From the NCBI GenBank assembly GCA_024685275.1, contig JAIKVY010000106.1:1-32409 (forward strand): a DNA stretch of 32,409 bases, in the 5' to 3' direction. The notes beneath the pieces are model-generated. The model saw only the letters and a program-made list of their open reading frames with translations. It was not told the DNA's origin and searched no databases. The first letter of the stretch is position 1. Each line of letters begins with the position of its first letter. The stretch is from Clostridia bacterium (GTDB taxonomy: Bacteria; Bacillota; Clostridia; Christensenellales; DTU072). A program made the translations under genes and the position numbers. Positions 1-9,001 of this stretch are shown here, one piece after another.

Positions 1-246
1 GACCACAATATCAAATTTATATTCATCAAATAATTTATCAATGAATGGTTTATCTGAAATATCACCTTTGATGAATGTAAACTTATCAAATGGTTTAAGC
101 ATTTCTAAACGAGCTTCTTTTAAAGAAACATCATAATAGTCGTTGAGATTATCCAATCCCACCACTTCATCATCTGTGGCCTCTAAAAGGCGTTTACATA
201 GAAACGCTCCGATAAATCCTGCTGCACCTGTCACTAATATTTTCAT
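1..246 (-). CDS. UDP-glucuronate 4-epimerase-like protein, N-terminal part (cut by left edge)
   Basis: The first 82 residues of an extended short-chain dehydrogenase/reductase are present; the rest lies beyond the left edge. The protein opens with MKILVTGAAGFIGAFLCKRL, a glycine-rich NAD-binding Rossmann motif. It is followed by a GLDNLNDYYDVSLKEARL stretch, typical of CapI-type UDP-glucuronate 4-epimerases, which make UDP-galacturonate in the cytosol. The catalytic Tyr-Lys pair is not visible. The ATG lies one base after the stop of the preceding gene, with no good ribosome binding site, which suggests translational coupling. The nearby UDP-glucose 6-dehydrogenase would supply its substrate. 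A different NDP-sugar epimerase remains possible because only the cofactor half is seen. Confidence 0.8.
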   Translation of the reverse strand, partial: MKILVTGAAGFIGAFLCKRLLEATDDEVVGLDNLNDYYDVSLKEARLEMLKPFDKFTFIKGDISDKPFIDKLFDEYKFDIVV

Positions 247-247
247 A

Positions 248-634
248 CTAATCTTTATTTTGTGAATATTCTTTTAAAACATTGATAAACTTTTTCTCAT
301 TGTGTTTTATAGCTCCAATAATTGCAAACGTCAAAGACAATAACGCAGCTACACCAAACAAAAAGCAAAGGCAAATAAAGAAACCTTTCATAATATCAGG
401 GAGATTTGGGATATATGAATTTGGTTTAAAAGTGGTTGTTAATAATGTGATAAGAGTAGATATAAATAAGCCTAAAAATGAGAAAAAAGCCCCAAAGCCT
501 ATACGTTTAGCCAAAAAATCTCGATAAATTATTCTCGCTTGTGAATCAGTCAGTGAAAAAACATCCTCAGTTATTACGTTTTGGACTGGAAATTTGGCAA
601 CAGATTTAAATGCTGGTTGTTTTTTATTTGGCAT
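248..634 (-). CDS. Small two-transmembrane protein of unknown function
   Basis: I do not recognise this 128-residue protein. Residues 1-45 are polar and probably cytosolic, with a TEDVFSLTDSQARIIYRDFL segment that looks helical. Two hydrophobic spans follow, at about 46-67 and 83-109, joined by a short Pro/Asn-rich loop and ending in a charged tail. Both ends would therefore face the cytosol. The ATG sits three bases after the stop of the 638-1030 gene, with GAGGAG about ten bases upstream, so the two genes are probably made together. It lies between ugd and an epimerase gene, but nothing in it resembles sugar metabolism or transport. It could be a membrane partner of the 130-residue neighbour. 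Confidence 0.75.
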   Translation of the reverse strand: MPNKKQPAFKSVAKFPVQNVITEDVFSLTDSQARIIYRDFLAKRIGFGAFFSFLGLFISTLITLLTTTFKPNSYIPNLPDIMKGFFICLCFLFGVAALLSLTFAIIGAIKHNEKKFINVLKEYSQNKD

Positions 635-637
635 TTG

Positions 638-1030
638 TCAAATCTCCTCATATAGCGCAGCATCAATAATTGGCCGAGCCTTTCCAATTTTTTGTGCAAA
701 AAAAGAAATGCAAACATTCTTTTCGGTTCCATCCACATTATGTGAAATTAATGGTATAGGTTCAACTAACCCTGTTCCAATGGAATTACTGAAGTTGTAT
801 AGAATAAAGTGATATCCAAAACCTTTATCAACCGGAATTGAATTCATCGCAAAAGAGGGCTTATCTTCCTTCTTTTCTTCAAAAGAAAATCTTAAGACAA
901 GATTTAGTTCACCACTTAAATCAAAAACGATTTCTAAAGGATCGTCAGAAACCAAAACCAAACGCTTTGAAAATATAATTTTATATTTTCCGTTTGTTAT
1001 AGATTTTAGTTTAATCAACTCTTCACTCAC
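638..1030 (-). CDS. Small soluble protein of unknown function (possibly DUF6864-like)
   Basis: This 130-residue protein has no signal peptide or membrane span and alternates short hydrophobic strands with polar turns, suggesting a beta-rich fold. A central YNFSNSIGTGLVEPIPL stretch recalls, from memory only, the uncharacterised DUF6864 family; I cannot confirm this. The start is a GTG four bases after the stop of ugd, with GGAGAG upstream; no ATG occurs early in the frame. The following gene encodes a two-span membrane protein, and the pair looks like a small module placed between nucleotide-sugar genes. No catalytic motif for sugar chemistry is visible, so a function outside glycan synthesis (regulation, stress or defence) is open. 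Confidence 0.7.
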   Translation of the reverse strand: MSEELIKLKSITNGKYKIIFSKRLVLVSDDPLEIVFDLSGELNLVLRFSFEEKKEDKPSFAMNSIPVDKGFGYHFILYNFSNSIGTGLVEPIPLISHNVDGTEKNVCISFFAQKIGKARPIIDAALYEEI

Positions 1031-1033
1031 AAA

Positions 1034-2242
1034 TCAATCTCTCCTCAACAAGTCTCTTGTATAGACTTTATCTTTAACATCATCTAATGATGAATCGTAT
1101 CTATTAGCGATTATAACTTTAGATAATCTCTTAAATTCATCAAAGTCTTTAATAACCTTACAATTAAAGAATTCTTCATCTTTAAGTGTTGGTTCATATA
1201 TAACAATCTTTACACCTTTCGCGTGTAATCTCTTCATAACACCTTGTATGGATGATTGTCTAAAGTTATCACTACCAGATTTCATAGTTAATCTATATAT
1301 ACCAACAATAATATCATCTTTACCATCATTCTTATAACCCGCCATGTCTAATACACGGTCACAGATAAATTGTTTTCTAGTTCTATTAGATTCTACTATT
1401 GCAGATATAAGATTTTCAGGAACATCCTCAAAGTTCGCTCTTAATTCTTTAGTATCTTTGGGGAGGCAATAACCACCATAGCCGAATGAAGGATTATTAT
1501 AGTAATCCCCTATTCTAGGATCAGCACAAACACCTTTGATGATATCTAACGTATCAAGGCCTTTAGTTTGCGCAAATGTATCAAGTTCATTAAAGTAAGC
1601 GACACGCAACGCTAAATAGGTATTAGCAAATAACTTAACAGCTTCAGCTTCGGTGCATCCTAAGATATGAACATCAATGTTTTCTTTGATAGCGCCTTGC
1701 TGCAATAATTCTGCAAATTCTTTTGCTTTAGATAAATAAGGTTCTTTTTTCTCTGGAACTCCCACCACTATTCTTGATGGATACAAATTGTCATATAAGG
1801 CTTTTCCTTCTCTTAAAAACTCAGGTGAAAAAAGAATCTTATCATAGCCATGCTCTTTTCTAGCATTTAGTGTATAACCAACACCCACTGTTGATTTAAC
1901 AATTATCCAGGCATTAGGATTTACTCTTTTAACTTGTTCAATAACTGAATCAACTGAAGAAGTGTCAAACTTATTTGTTTTTGAATCATAGTTTGTTGGA
2001 GTGGCAATAATAACTAATTCAGAATCGCGATACGCACTATCACCATCAAGTGTCGCGGTTAAGTCTAATTGTTTAGTTGCTAAATACTCTTCAATTTCTT
2101 TATCAATAATTGGAGATTTTTTAGAGTTTATTAAATTCACCTTAGATGGAACTACATCTACGGCGTAAACTTTATTATTTTGTGCGAGGATTATAGCGTT
2201 TGATAACCCAACATAACCTGTACCAGCGACTGAAATTTTCAT
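1034..2242 (-). CDS. ugd: UDP-glucose/nucleotide-sugar 6-dehydrogenase
   Basis: This cytosolic enzyme would oxidise UDP-glucose twice with NAD to give UDP-glucuronate. The protein opens with [16 protein letters not shown], the Rossmann motif of the family. It carries the family's FSPEFLREG segment and the catalytic cysteine in [11 protein letters not shown] (Cys about 259), followed by the C-terminal UDP-binding domain. Its 402 residues match the short Ugd enzymes of Gram-positive capsule loci. I chose the ATG at 2242, one base after the rmlB stop, because the glycine-rich motif then lies at the N-terminus; a longer frame from 2290 would overlap rmlB. The partial epimerase at the left edge would convert the product to UDP-galacturonate. 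UDP-ManNAc or UDP-GlcNAc dehydrogenase is less likely but not excluded. Confidence 0.92.
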   Translation of the reverse strand: MKISVAGTGYVGLSNAIILAQNNKVYAVDVVPSKVNLINSKKSPIIDKEIEEYLATKQLDLTATLDGDSAYRDSELVIIATPTNYDSKTNKFDTSSVDSVIEQVKRVNPNAWIIVKSTVGVGYTLNARKEHGYDKILFSPEFLREGKALYDNLYPSRIVVGVPEKKEPYLSKAKEFAELLQQGAIKENIDVHILGCTEAEAVKLFANTYLALRVAYFNELDTFAQTKGLDTLDIIKGVCADPRIGDYYNNPSFGYGGYCLPKDTKELRANFEDVPENLISAIVESNRTRKQFICDRVLDMAGYKNDGKDDIIVGIYRLTMKSGSDNFRQSSIQGVMKRLHAKGVKIVIYEPTLKDEEFFNCKVIKDFDEFKRLSKVIIANRYDSSLDDVKDKVYTRDLLRRD

Positions 2243-2243
2243 T

Positions 2244-3263
2244 TTATCTATCCCCATACATTTTATCGTAATACTTTTGGTATTCACCACTAGTGCACTC
2301 TTTCATCCAGTCCATATGGTTTTTATACCATTCAATTGTTAATTTAATTCCATCTTTAAACATTGTGGTTGGTTTCCAGCCCAATTCTCTCATCGCTTTA
2401 GCAGGATCAATTGCATACCTAAGATCATGACCCTTTCTATCAGCAACATGAGTAATAAGAGATTCTGGTTTACCTAATTCTTTTAAAATTACTTTAACTA
2501 TATCAATATTAGCTTTTTCGTTATGTCCGCCTAAGTTATATATTTCACCAACTTTGCCTTTTTCAAGGATTGCTAAAATACCATAACAATGATCTTTAAC
2601 GTATAACCAGTCTCTAACATTCTTTCCTTCTCCATAAACTGGTAAAGGTTTATCGTTAGATGCATTGTTAATCATTAATGGAATTAGTTTTTCTGGGAAT
2701 TGATATGGTCCATAATTATTAGAGCACCTAGAAATAGTTACTGGTAATCCATATGTGCGATGATACGCCATAACTAATAAGTCAGCAGCAGCTTTGCTTG
2801 TTGAATATGGCGACGATGTATGAATAGGTGTTTCTTCAGTAAAGAATAAATCTGGTCTATCTAATGGTAAATCTCCATATACTTCATCGGTTCCTACTTG
2901 ATGAAATCTTTTAACACCACACTTCCTACATGCATCCATAAGAACTTGTGTTCCTAAAATATTTGTTTCTAAGAAAATGCCTGGGTTTTTAATGCTTCTA
3001 TCAACATGAGATTCAGCAGCGAAATTGACCACTACATCTGGTTTTTCTTCTTCAAAAATCTTAAAGATCCCATCTCTATTTCTGATGTCTTCTTTATAAA
3101 ACTTAAAGTTAGGATTTTTAAGAGCTTCATTTAAAGTGTGAAAGTTAGCAGCGTATGTCAAAGAATCAACACACACCACTATCCATTCTGACCTTTCTTC
3201 TAGAAGAAGATATATAAAATTTGAACCAATAAATCCGGCTCCACCAGTGACTAATATTTTCAT
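2244..3263 (-). CDS. rmlB: dTDP-glucose 4,6-dehydratase
   Basis: This enzyme turns dTDP-glucose into dTDP-4-keto-6-deoxyglucose, the branch point for rhamnose, fucose-type and amino-deoxy sugars. Visible are the NAD-binding GGAGFIGSN (residues 7-15), the active-site TDEVYGDL with Thr-Asp-Glu at 125-127, and YSTSK with Tyr153 and Lys157. The length of 339 residues is normal for RmlB. The ATG overlaps the stop of rmlA as ATGA, so the two are translationally coupled. The usual partners RmlC and RmlD are not in the window. They may lie further left, or the keto sugar may feed the DegT-type aminotransferase at 14610-15701 instead. Confidence 0.95.
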   Translation of the reverse strand: MKILVTGGAGFIGSNFIYLLLEERSEWIVVCVDSLTYAANFHTLNEALKNPNFKFYKEDIRNRDGIFKIFEEEKPDVVVNFAAESHVDRSIKNPGIFLETNILGTQVLMDACRKCGVKRFHQVGTDEVYGDLPLDRPDLFFTEETPIHTSSPYSTSKAAADLLVMAYHRTYGLPVTISRCSNNYGPYQFPEKLIPLMINNASNDKPLPVYGEGKNVRDWLYVKDHCYGILAILEKGKVGEIYNLGGHNEKANIDIVKVILKELGKPESLITHVADRKGHDLRYAIDPAKAMRELGWKPTTMFKDGIKLTIEWYKNHMDWMKECTSGEYQKYYDKMYGDR

Positions 3264-4135
3264 TTAATACCATCCCTAGCAAGAGACATTAGATATTGTC
3301 CGTAATCAGTTTTATCTAACTCTTTACCTAACTTAAACAATTGTTCGGTCGTAATAAAACCACGTCTCCAAGCAATTTCTTCAATACATGAAATATAGAA
3401 ACCTTGTCTTTCTTGCAAAGTTTGAACAAAATTACTAGCCTGAAGCATTCCTTCGGGAGTTCCTGTATCAAGCCACGACATTCCTCTTCCCATTAAAGCA
3501 ACGTATAATTTGTTATTCTTCAAATATTCGTTATTTATAGTTGTAATTTCGATTTCTTTACGTTTTGAAGGTTTAATTTTCTCGGCGATTTTAACGACAT
3601 TATTATCATAAAAATATAGACCTGGGACTGCATAATTTGACTTTGGATATTTTGGTTTCTCTTCTATCGAAATAACTCTACCATTCAAATCAAATTCAAC
3701 AACTCCAAAACTGCTCGCATCTTTTACAGGATATCCAAAAATAACAGCTCCATCGGAATGGGACATAGCCTCCTGTAAAATGCCAGTCATATTTTGACCA
3801 TAAAAAACATTGTCACCAAGAATTAGGCAAACAGAATCGTTTTTAATGAAATCTTTGCCGATAATAAATGCATCAGCAAGCCCTCTTGGATTTTCCTGGA
3901 TTGCATAACTTATCTTGAGACCAATTCTAGACCCGTCTCCAAGAAGCTCCTTGTATGATGAAATATCACGTGGCGTTGAAATAATCAAAATATCACGAAT
4001 AGATGCTAACATTAGAATTGAAAGCGGATAGTAGATTAATGGTTTATCATAAATGGGTAAAAGTTGTTTAGAAACAGCCTTAGTAATCGGGTATAGGCGA
4101 GTCCCTTTTCCACCAGCTAATATAATGCCTTTCAT
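3260..4135 (-). CDS. rmlA: Glucose-1-phosphate thymidylyltransferase
   Basis: This cytosolic enzyme joins glucose 1-phosphate and dTTP to dTDP-glucose, the substrate of RmlB encoded next. The N-terminus MKGIILAGGKGTRLYPIT is the nucleotidyltransferase signature. LGDNVFYG (metal-binding Asp), an EKP sugar-binding motif and WLDTGTPEGM also match RmlA. At 291 residues it has the usual length. I chose the ATG at 4135, which has AGGAGG ten bases upstream; a TTG two codons earlier would also be in frame. The ribosome binding site lies inside the end of the preceding glycosyltransferase gene, and the stop overlaps the rmlB start. Confidence 0.95.
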   Translation of the reverse strand: MKGIILAGGKGTRLYPITKAVSKQLLPIYDKPLIYYPLSILMLASIRDILIISTPRDISSYKELLGDGSRIGLKISYAIQENPRGLADAFIIGKDFIKNDSVCLILGDNVFYGQNMTGILQEAMSHSDGAVIFGYPVKDASSFGVVEFDLNGRVISIEEKPKYPKSNYAVPGLYFYDNNVVKIAEKIKPSKRKEIEITTINNEYLKNNKLYVALMGRGMSWLDTGTPEGMLQASNFVQTLQERQGFYISCIEEIAWRRGFITTEQLFKLGKELDKTDYGQYLMSLARDGIK

Positions 4136-4137
4136 TT

Positions 4138-5175
4138 TCAAGTGTCCTCCTCAACAATTCCAAATATTTTACTTAAATATAAGTCAAATGCCTTAATTGA
4201 ATATTCGTCTTTTCTACAATATGAATTTTTTCCTAAAACACTTAGAAGCGACTGATTTTCATAAATGTATTTTAATTTATTAAGTAAATCTTTTCTATCG
4301 CCTTGTTTAAAAATAATAGAGTCATTAGAGCTTAAGATATCTTTTGCTCTAGCAAAACTTGATGCCAAAGTCGGCACACCAGCAATAAAAAAATCGATTA
4401 TTGTTCCAGGGAAACCCTCAGCATATTTAGTGGGGAAAACATGCAAATCATAGCGAGAGAGTTGCTCATAAGAGTTGGAACCATTGATGTCTAGCTTTCC
4501 TTTGTAATTTAAATAACTATATTTATTGCATATGTCGACGATCCGCTCTTCTTCATTTTTGTTTTGAGGTCTTCCAAAAACATCTAGAGTATATTTAATT
4601 GCGTGTTCATTAATTTCTTTTAAGCACTCTATTAAATCATAGATTCCCTTTTGGTCCTCAATACGAGAAAAATATATTAGGTTTAAAACGTTTTTTGGAT
4701 ATTTCTTATCATTGAACTTAATATTATAAATGGATTTAAAATTTGGGAAAACATCAACATTTTTGAATCCAAGAGATTCTAACTCTCTCTTCATTGATTT
4801 GGTTTCCACCACAATTAATCTGTCGTTTATGAATGTTTCTTTCTTAATCGAACCATTTAAAATTCTGTCATACAAAAATGGGCCAATTTCAAAATAAATA
4901 ATCTTTGATGAAGGGATTCTTGTAATATTCAATATTTTTTGGATTACATTTGCGCCGTGAGGATCTTTTGAAATAATGAAATAATCGTATTTTTTCTTTT
5001 TAAAAAAAGTCACCCAAAATGTCTTAAAAACATTTATATATTTATTCTTGGTGAAATCAATAACATCAACATCCGAAATCTTCTTCAGCGAATCAAAAAC
5101 TAATGTATTTTTTATACGTTCACCATCATATTTTTCTTTTTTACTAATTAAGCAAGTTAGATACAATATCCTCAT
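4138..5175 (-). CDS. Glycosyltransferase, GT4-like (GT-B fold)
   Basis: This is probably a retaining glycosyltransferase that adds one sugar from a nucleotide donor at the inner membrane face. The C-terminal half shows the GT-B donor site: IYFSRIEDQKGIYDLI, then YDLHVFPTKYAEGFPGTIIDFF, which resembles the EGxPxxxxE region of GT4 although Asp replaces the second Glu. The first half is divergent and Lys-rich. Start: the ATG at 5175 overlaps the previous stop as ATGA and opens with MRILYLTCL, a normal GT-B first strand; a frame from 5211 would overlap by 40 bases. Donor and linkage cannot be read from the sequence. Confidence 0.82.
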   Translation of the reverse strand: MRILYLTCLISKKEKYDGERIKNTLVFDSLKKISDVDVIDFTKNKYINVFKTFWVTFFKKKKYDYFIISKDPHGANVIQKILNITRIPSSKIIYFEIGPFLYDRILNGSIKKETFINDRLIVVETKSMKRELESLGFKNVDVFPNFKSIYNIKFNDKKYPKNVLNLIYFSRIEDQKGIYDLIECLKEINEHAIKYTLDVFGRPQNKNEEERIVDICNKYSYLNYKGKLDINGSNSYEQLSRYDLHVFPTKYAEGFPGTIIDFFIAGVPTLASSFARAKDILSSNDSIIFKQGDRKDLLNKLKYIYENQSLLSVLGKNSYCRKDEYSIKAFDLYLSKIFGIVEEDT

Positions 5176-6227
5176 TCTCTTTTTATTGCTCCTTGAATAA
5201 AATCTAACCATTTGTTAGCTATATATGTTTTATCAAGTTCTTTTGGTATATCAAATTTCTGGCGCTTTACAAGCAGCGCTTTTTCCATAGCGTTTTCCAT
5301 GCTATCTAAATTTTCATTCTCGCAAAGCATTAATAGTTCCGGAAAAATCTTTTTCAATTCTTTTGGCCCTCCAATAGGGCAATCGGTTGAAATAGATGGA
5401 ATGCCAAGGCACAATGCTTCTGCCAACACATTTGGCATACCCTCATATCTGCTAGGTAAAACGAAGAGTGATGAATCAAACTCATCTTCTTGCCAAGTTT
5501 TGCTGCTTTTTTTTATTTTGATATATTCTTCTGCTTTGGATTCTTTAACCAAACTTACCAATTCAGATTCAAGAAAACCATCACCATACATCATTAAACA
5601 ATAATCTGGATGTCTTTCATGAAATTTCAAAAAGGTTTTTATTAACAATTGGCAATTTTTCTGTTCAGAATAGCGTCCAACATAAAGTACTTGTTTTTTT
5701 GGAACTGGACACTGATTTGGAATAAAACTTAAATTTACAGGGTTGCTTATAACTATACTTTTATTTCCGCAAATGTTTCTATACCAATCTTTAGCGTCAT
5801 CGGTTTGAAAAACACATCCAGACGATTTTTTAAAAGATATATTCAGTAAAAATTGTTTGATCTTGCCTCTAGAGTTTGGATCATTTCTTTCAGATACAAT
5901 ATAAGGAATTCTTGTACCATGTAAAGACCACCACGTATATATACACACATACGATAGAAAAGAAATAACAACATCCGGTCTAATATCTAGAATTTGTTTT
6001 TTTAACAAACGGGATTTCCTAAGAAAAGATGGATCCTTCGATAAATTTGTAGTTAAACCAATCAGTCTGATTTTATCGGAAAGTTTGTAAAATGAGCCAC
6101 TAGCCCGTTTGGCAAGCATAATGATAGAAATCTCGTGCCCAAAATCAGAAAATGAATTAGCCAAGGACGATATAACTCTCTCAGCACCACCAGAATCCAT
6201 CGTGTCGCATACAAACGTTATTCTCAT
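5172..6227 (-). CDS. Glycosyltransferase, GT4 family (PglH/PglJ-like)
   Basis: The protein begins MRITFVCDTMDSGGAERVIS; SGGAER is the acceptor-side glycine motif of PglH/PglJ-type GT4 enzymes that add GalNAc-like residues to lipid-linked chains. The donor domain has VLYVGRYSEQKNCQLLI and the catalytic LPSRYEGMPNVLAEALCLG, with the expected E-x7-E spacing, then STDCPIGGPKEL. Length 351 is typical. An AAGG ribosome binding site precedes the ATG. It stands directly before another GT4 gene, coupled by ATGA. The amino-sugar preference is inferred from family resemblance and from the dehydratase at the head of the locus; it is not proven. Confidence 0.9.
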   Translation of the reverse strand: MRITFVCDTMDSGGAERVISSLANSFSDFGHEISIIMLAKRASGSFYKLSDKIRLIGLTTNLSKDPSFLRKSRLLKKQILDIRPDVVISFLSYVCIYTWWSLHGTRIPYIVSERNDPNSRGKIKQFLLNISFKKSSGCVFQTDDAKDWYRNICGNKSIVISNPVNLSFIPNQCPVPKKQVLYVGRYSEQKNCQLLIKTFLKFHERHPDYCLMMYGDGFLESELVSLVKESKAEEYIKIKKSSKTWQEDEFDSSLFVLPSRYEGMPNVLAEALCLGIPSISTDCPIGGPKELKKIFPELLMLCENENLDSMENAMEKALLVKRQKFDIPKELDKTYIANKWLDFIQGAIKRE

Positions 6228-6242
6228 GTTTTCTTGGCCTTT

Positions 6243-7001
6243 CTAGTTGTATTTACTAAACTTTTTATTCATCATAAAAGCAAAAAGGTAATATAGAGAT
6301 TTAATTACACCAAATTTTTCATGATGACGATAAACTCTATAGTGATACTTAATCATTTTCTTTTTATTCGATGTTAATGTAGCATTGCCTAAACGGTAGA
6401 TTGCTAGACTCTCATTAATTTTGATTGCTTTTATTCCTTTTTTGGTAACATCAAGCCATGCGGCATAATCTTCTCTTTTTTGTGCATCTAGTGGCATATA
6501 TGGTTTTTCAATCTTTGTGGAGTCGTAGACAACAGTAAGACACCCAATATCATTTCTCTTTAAAAGGGTTTTATAATCCGCATAACCTTTCTTTGGGGCA
6601 AATGATACAATCTTTCCATCAGGTAGCAAAACATCATAGTTCGAATATGTAAAAGACACATCGTTCTCTATCATATATTTAATTTGAACTTCTAGTTTGT
6701 TTGGTTTCCATAAATCGTCAGCATCCAAAAAAGCAACGAATCTACCTTTTGCATTATCAATACCCATATTTCTCGCAACAGCAGTGCCACTATTCTCAAG
6801 CGTTCTCAACAACACAATTCTTTTGTCTTCTTTCGCTAAATTAGAAAGCAGTTCGAAAGTATTGTCTAATGAATGATCTTCGATGATAATCCATTCCCAA
6901 TTTGTGTATGTCTGCTTTTTAATACTATCAAATGTTTCAAGAATAGTTTTTGAGCAGTTATATGCCGGAGTAACTATGCTAACTAAAAAATCATTGGACA
7001 T
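6243..7001 (-). CDS. Glycosyltransferase, GT2 family
   Basis: This GT-A enzyme is likely inverting. The nucleotide-binding strand is SIVTPAYNCSKTI, the first acidic motif IEDHSLDNT and the metal-binding motif FLDADDLWK. A later REDYAAWL segment fits the usual catalytic-base region. Length is 253 residues and no transmembrane helix is evident, so the enzyme should act at the cytosolic membrane face. I chose the ATG at 7001, just after the stop of the acyltransferase gene; an upstream TTG at 7016 is in frame but would overlap. GGAAAG about ten bases upstream serves as the ribosome binding site. The sequence resembles the common teichuronic/capsule GT2 group; donor unknown. Confidence 0.9.
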   Translation of the reverse strand: MSNDFLVSIVTPAYNCSKTILETFDSIKKQTYTNWEWIIIEDHSLDNTFELLSNLAKEDKRIVLLRTLENSGTAVARNMGIDNAKGRFVAFLDADDLWKPNKLEVQIKYMIENDVSFTYSNYDVLLPDGKIVSFAPKKGYADYKTLLKRNDIGCLTVVYDSTKIEKPYMPLDAQKREDYAAWLDVTKKGIKAIKINESLAIYRLGNATLTSNKKKMIKYHYRVYRHHEKFGVIKSLYYLFAFMMNKKFSKYN

Positions 7002-7003
7002 TT

Positions 7004-7717
7004 TTATACTTTCCAATCAATATTTTCCTTTACAATGCGAGCAGGTTGGCCCGCATATAATAAATGGTCTTTGTCAGATACTTTTTTGCCCAATATCGAA
7101 TTATATGCAAGAACGCAGTCGCTGCCCAAAAAACCATTTTTAAGAATAGAGGCTTTTGAACAAACCCAACAGTGATTGCCAATCTCAATTGGACCATAAT
7201 TCACAGTCTCTTCACCGTTTACTAAAATGTGATGTCCATCACAAGTCTTGATTGTGCAATCCCAACCTAATGAACAACCATCACCAATAATTATAGAAGA
7301 GTGTTCACACGAAATGTGTGCGTTATAATTGGCTTTGAAATTATTTCCAAATGTCATTGTACCTTCATCGCAGTGCAAATAAACTCCACGAGAAAAACCA
7401 AAAACACCATTGATAGTAATTTTTCCGCCGTTGCGAATAAGTACTAAACTTTTTTTAGGGATTAAATGTCCGCTTTCAGAACCACTGATTCCCAATCTAC
7501 ATGAACCAAATTTTGGTTTATCACAAAAATTAACAACAAAGCTCTTTTTATTAACACCTATAAGTTTTGTTCTATAAGAAACAAAAATTGGAACTCTTAT
7601 CGCTTGTTTAAAAGGTAAGACTTTCAAGTTGAAAATGATTGATTTAGGAAAACTTAAAAATAGCTCCCAAAAAGATGGATGAATATGTGTTTTTCTCTTT
7701 TTTATTAATTTGTTCAT
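7004..7717 (-). CDS. Acyltransferase with left-handed beta-helix (hexapeptide repeats)
   Basis: From about residue 80 the protein has imperfect hexapeptide repeats rich in Ile/Val/Gly (GKITINGVFGF, SIIIGDGCSLGWD, GPIEIGNHCWV), ending with NSILGKKV and a LYAGQPARIVKE close. This is the WbbJ/CatB/LacA-type trimeric left-handed beta-helix. A DGHHI segment supplies a candidate catalytic histidine. The likely role is to O- or N-acetylate a sugar of the glycan with acetyl-CoA. The N-terminal 75 residues are basic and lack the repeat. The gene lies directly between the Wzy-like gene and a GT2 gene. Substrate not identifiable. Confidence 0.87.
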   Translation of the reverse strand: MNKLIKKRKTHIHPSFWELFLSFPKSIIFNLKVLPFKQAIRVPIFVSYRTKLIGVNKKSFVVNFCDKPKFGSCRLGISGSESGHLIPKKSLVLIRNGGKITINGVFGFSRGVYLHCDEGTMTFGNNFKANYNAHISCEHSSIIIGDGCSLGWDCTIKTCDGHHILVNGEETVNYGPIEIGNHCWVCSKASILKNGFLGSDCVLAYNSILGKKVSDKDHLLYAGQPARIVKENIDWKV

Positions 7718-7732
7718 ATTTTAATCTACTTT

Positions 7733-9001
7733 CTATATAGATACTTCGCAGCACTCATTTAAGCTAACGGAATGAGGTTTGAATACATAATTTGAATCTT
7801 TTGTAAGATACATACATAATGCAATTATCAAATACGATTCCTTGTAATAGTATGATACTCCGATGAAACCTTTGAACAAGAAATATATAACAAAGACAAT
7901 AACAGCAAATCTATCTTTTTGTTTTCCGCCGAAACAATATAAAAAAGGAACGAGATAGCAAGCATAGAACAAAGAAAACCCAATTATACCGAAGTTGCAC
8001 AGTACTTCGGAGAAATTGCTATGACTATATGTGCCAATTCCTGAATAAATCGAAAAACCTTCGCACCCATATCCAAATATTAAATTATGACTGGCCAAAT
8101 AATAACCATATCTTTGCCAAAGGACTCTGTGAATGGATGAGTGATCAATTTTAGAATTGCCAATTCCAAATAAGGTGTATAGCATCTGATCAACTCTCAT
8201 TTTTAAAGTGGCAAAAGCAGGAAGATTAATGAGGATGAAAAATAGACCCACCAACAAAGCATACACAATTAACAGCAACCATTTTTTAGTTCTGAATCTA
8301 ATAAAAACAATTACTGAAAGCGAAGCAACAATTAGAACAATGAATGTTCTGCTACCAGTGAATATCCCACACAAAACAAAAATGGCGGACGGAATTAAAT
8401 ATAATAATTCTCTTTTTTTCTCAAACATAACAGCTACATAAGTCGAAGTAGAAAACGCTAAAGAGAAATAAGACCCAACAGCATTAGGGTTATCAAAATA
8501 ATCGCCTATTCTATTGCTAATCTGCAAATGAAGAATTTGGTTCCTGTAGACAATCACGAAATAAAGTGCAAAAACCGCAAAAGAGAAAATAATAATCTTG
8601 AGCGAAAAACGGGAATTATTAATCGCAGAAAAAGCAAAATAATAAACAAACAAAGTTATTACCATTAAGAAGATCGATAACCATCTCCTAAAATCATGAG
8701 AATAAATAGCTGTTCCTATAAAAGCTTCTAATGCAAATAAAACAGATATCAAATGTCTTTTTTGAAAAGAAAACTTGTCATAGACAAAAACATAGAAAAG
8801 AGTGGCAGCAGCAAATAACGCCATTAATACATAAGAAATAATATAGATTTTTGCCCTACCAGAAAAAGCCGGAATTGAGACAGTATAAAGAAACATAGTA
8901 ATTGCAACTAAGTAATAGGCAATCTTTTTAATCTTTAAATTGTCTCTCAATTCATCGACCAAAAAGCCAATTAAAAGATTGAGCTTGTTAATCAACCGCA
9001 T
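7733..9001 (-). CDS. Wzy/O-antigen ligase-like polytopic membrane protein
   Basis: The 422 residues contain about ten to eleven hydrophobic spans and the features of the Wzy_C/WaaL superfamily: GIFTGSRTFIVLIV in mid-protein, then a large extracytoplasmic loop with GYGCEGFSIYSGIGTYSHSN and a SEVLCNFGIIGF close. Members either polymerise undecaprenyl-linked repeat units or transfer finished chains onto an acceptor. The ATG overlaps the end of the upstream membrane-protein gene by 14 bases (GGAATGCGG). With an ABC exporter in the same locus, its role is uncertain: polymerase of a second glycan, ligase to a surface anchor, or side-chain transfer. No flippase gene is seen in the window. Confidence 0.85.
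   Translation of the reverse strand: MRLINKLNLLIGFLVDELRDNLKIKKIAYYLVAITMFLYTVSIPAFSGRAKIYIISYVLMALFAAATLFYVFVYDKFSFQKRHLISVLFALEAFIGTAIYSHDFRRWLSIFLMVITLFVYYFAFSAINNSRFSLKIIIFSFAVFALYFVIVYRNQILHLQISNRIGDYFDNPNAVGSYFSLAFSTSTYVAVMFEKKRELLYLIPSAIFVLCGIFTGSRTFIVLIVASLSVIVFIRFRTKKWLLLIVYALLVGLFFILINLPAFATLKMRVDQMLYTLFGIGNSKIDHSSIHRVLWQRYGYYLASHNLIFGYGCEGFSIYSGIGTYSHSNFSEVLCNFGIIGFSLFYACYLVPFLYCFGGKQKDRFAVIVFVIYFLFKGFIGVSYYYKESYLIIALCMYLTKDSNYVFKPHSVSLNECCEVSI

Noticed and set aside
282..812. Plus-strand open frames opposite the small unknown genes
   Set aside because: The minus-strand frames have good ribosome binding sites and tight spacing with ugd and the epimerase gene; the plus-strand frames have neither.
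1034..4141. Possible use of TGA as a tryptophan codon, as in some wall-less Bacillota relatives
   Set aside because: TGA ends ugd and rmlA, with ATGA or close spacing to the next start, and Trp is encoded by TGG.
5212..5604. Plus-strand open frame of 130 residues
   Set aside because: It is antisense to a GT4 gene with clear motifs and has no ribosome binding site.
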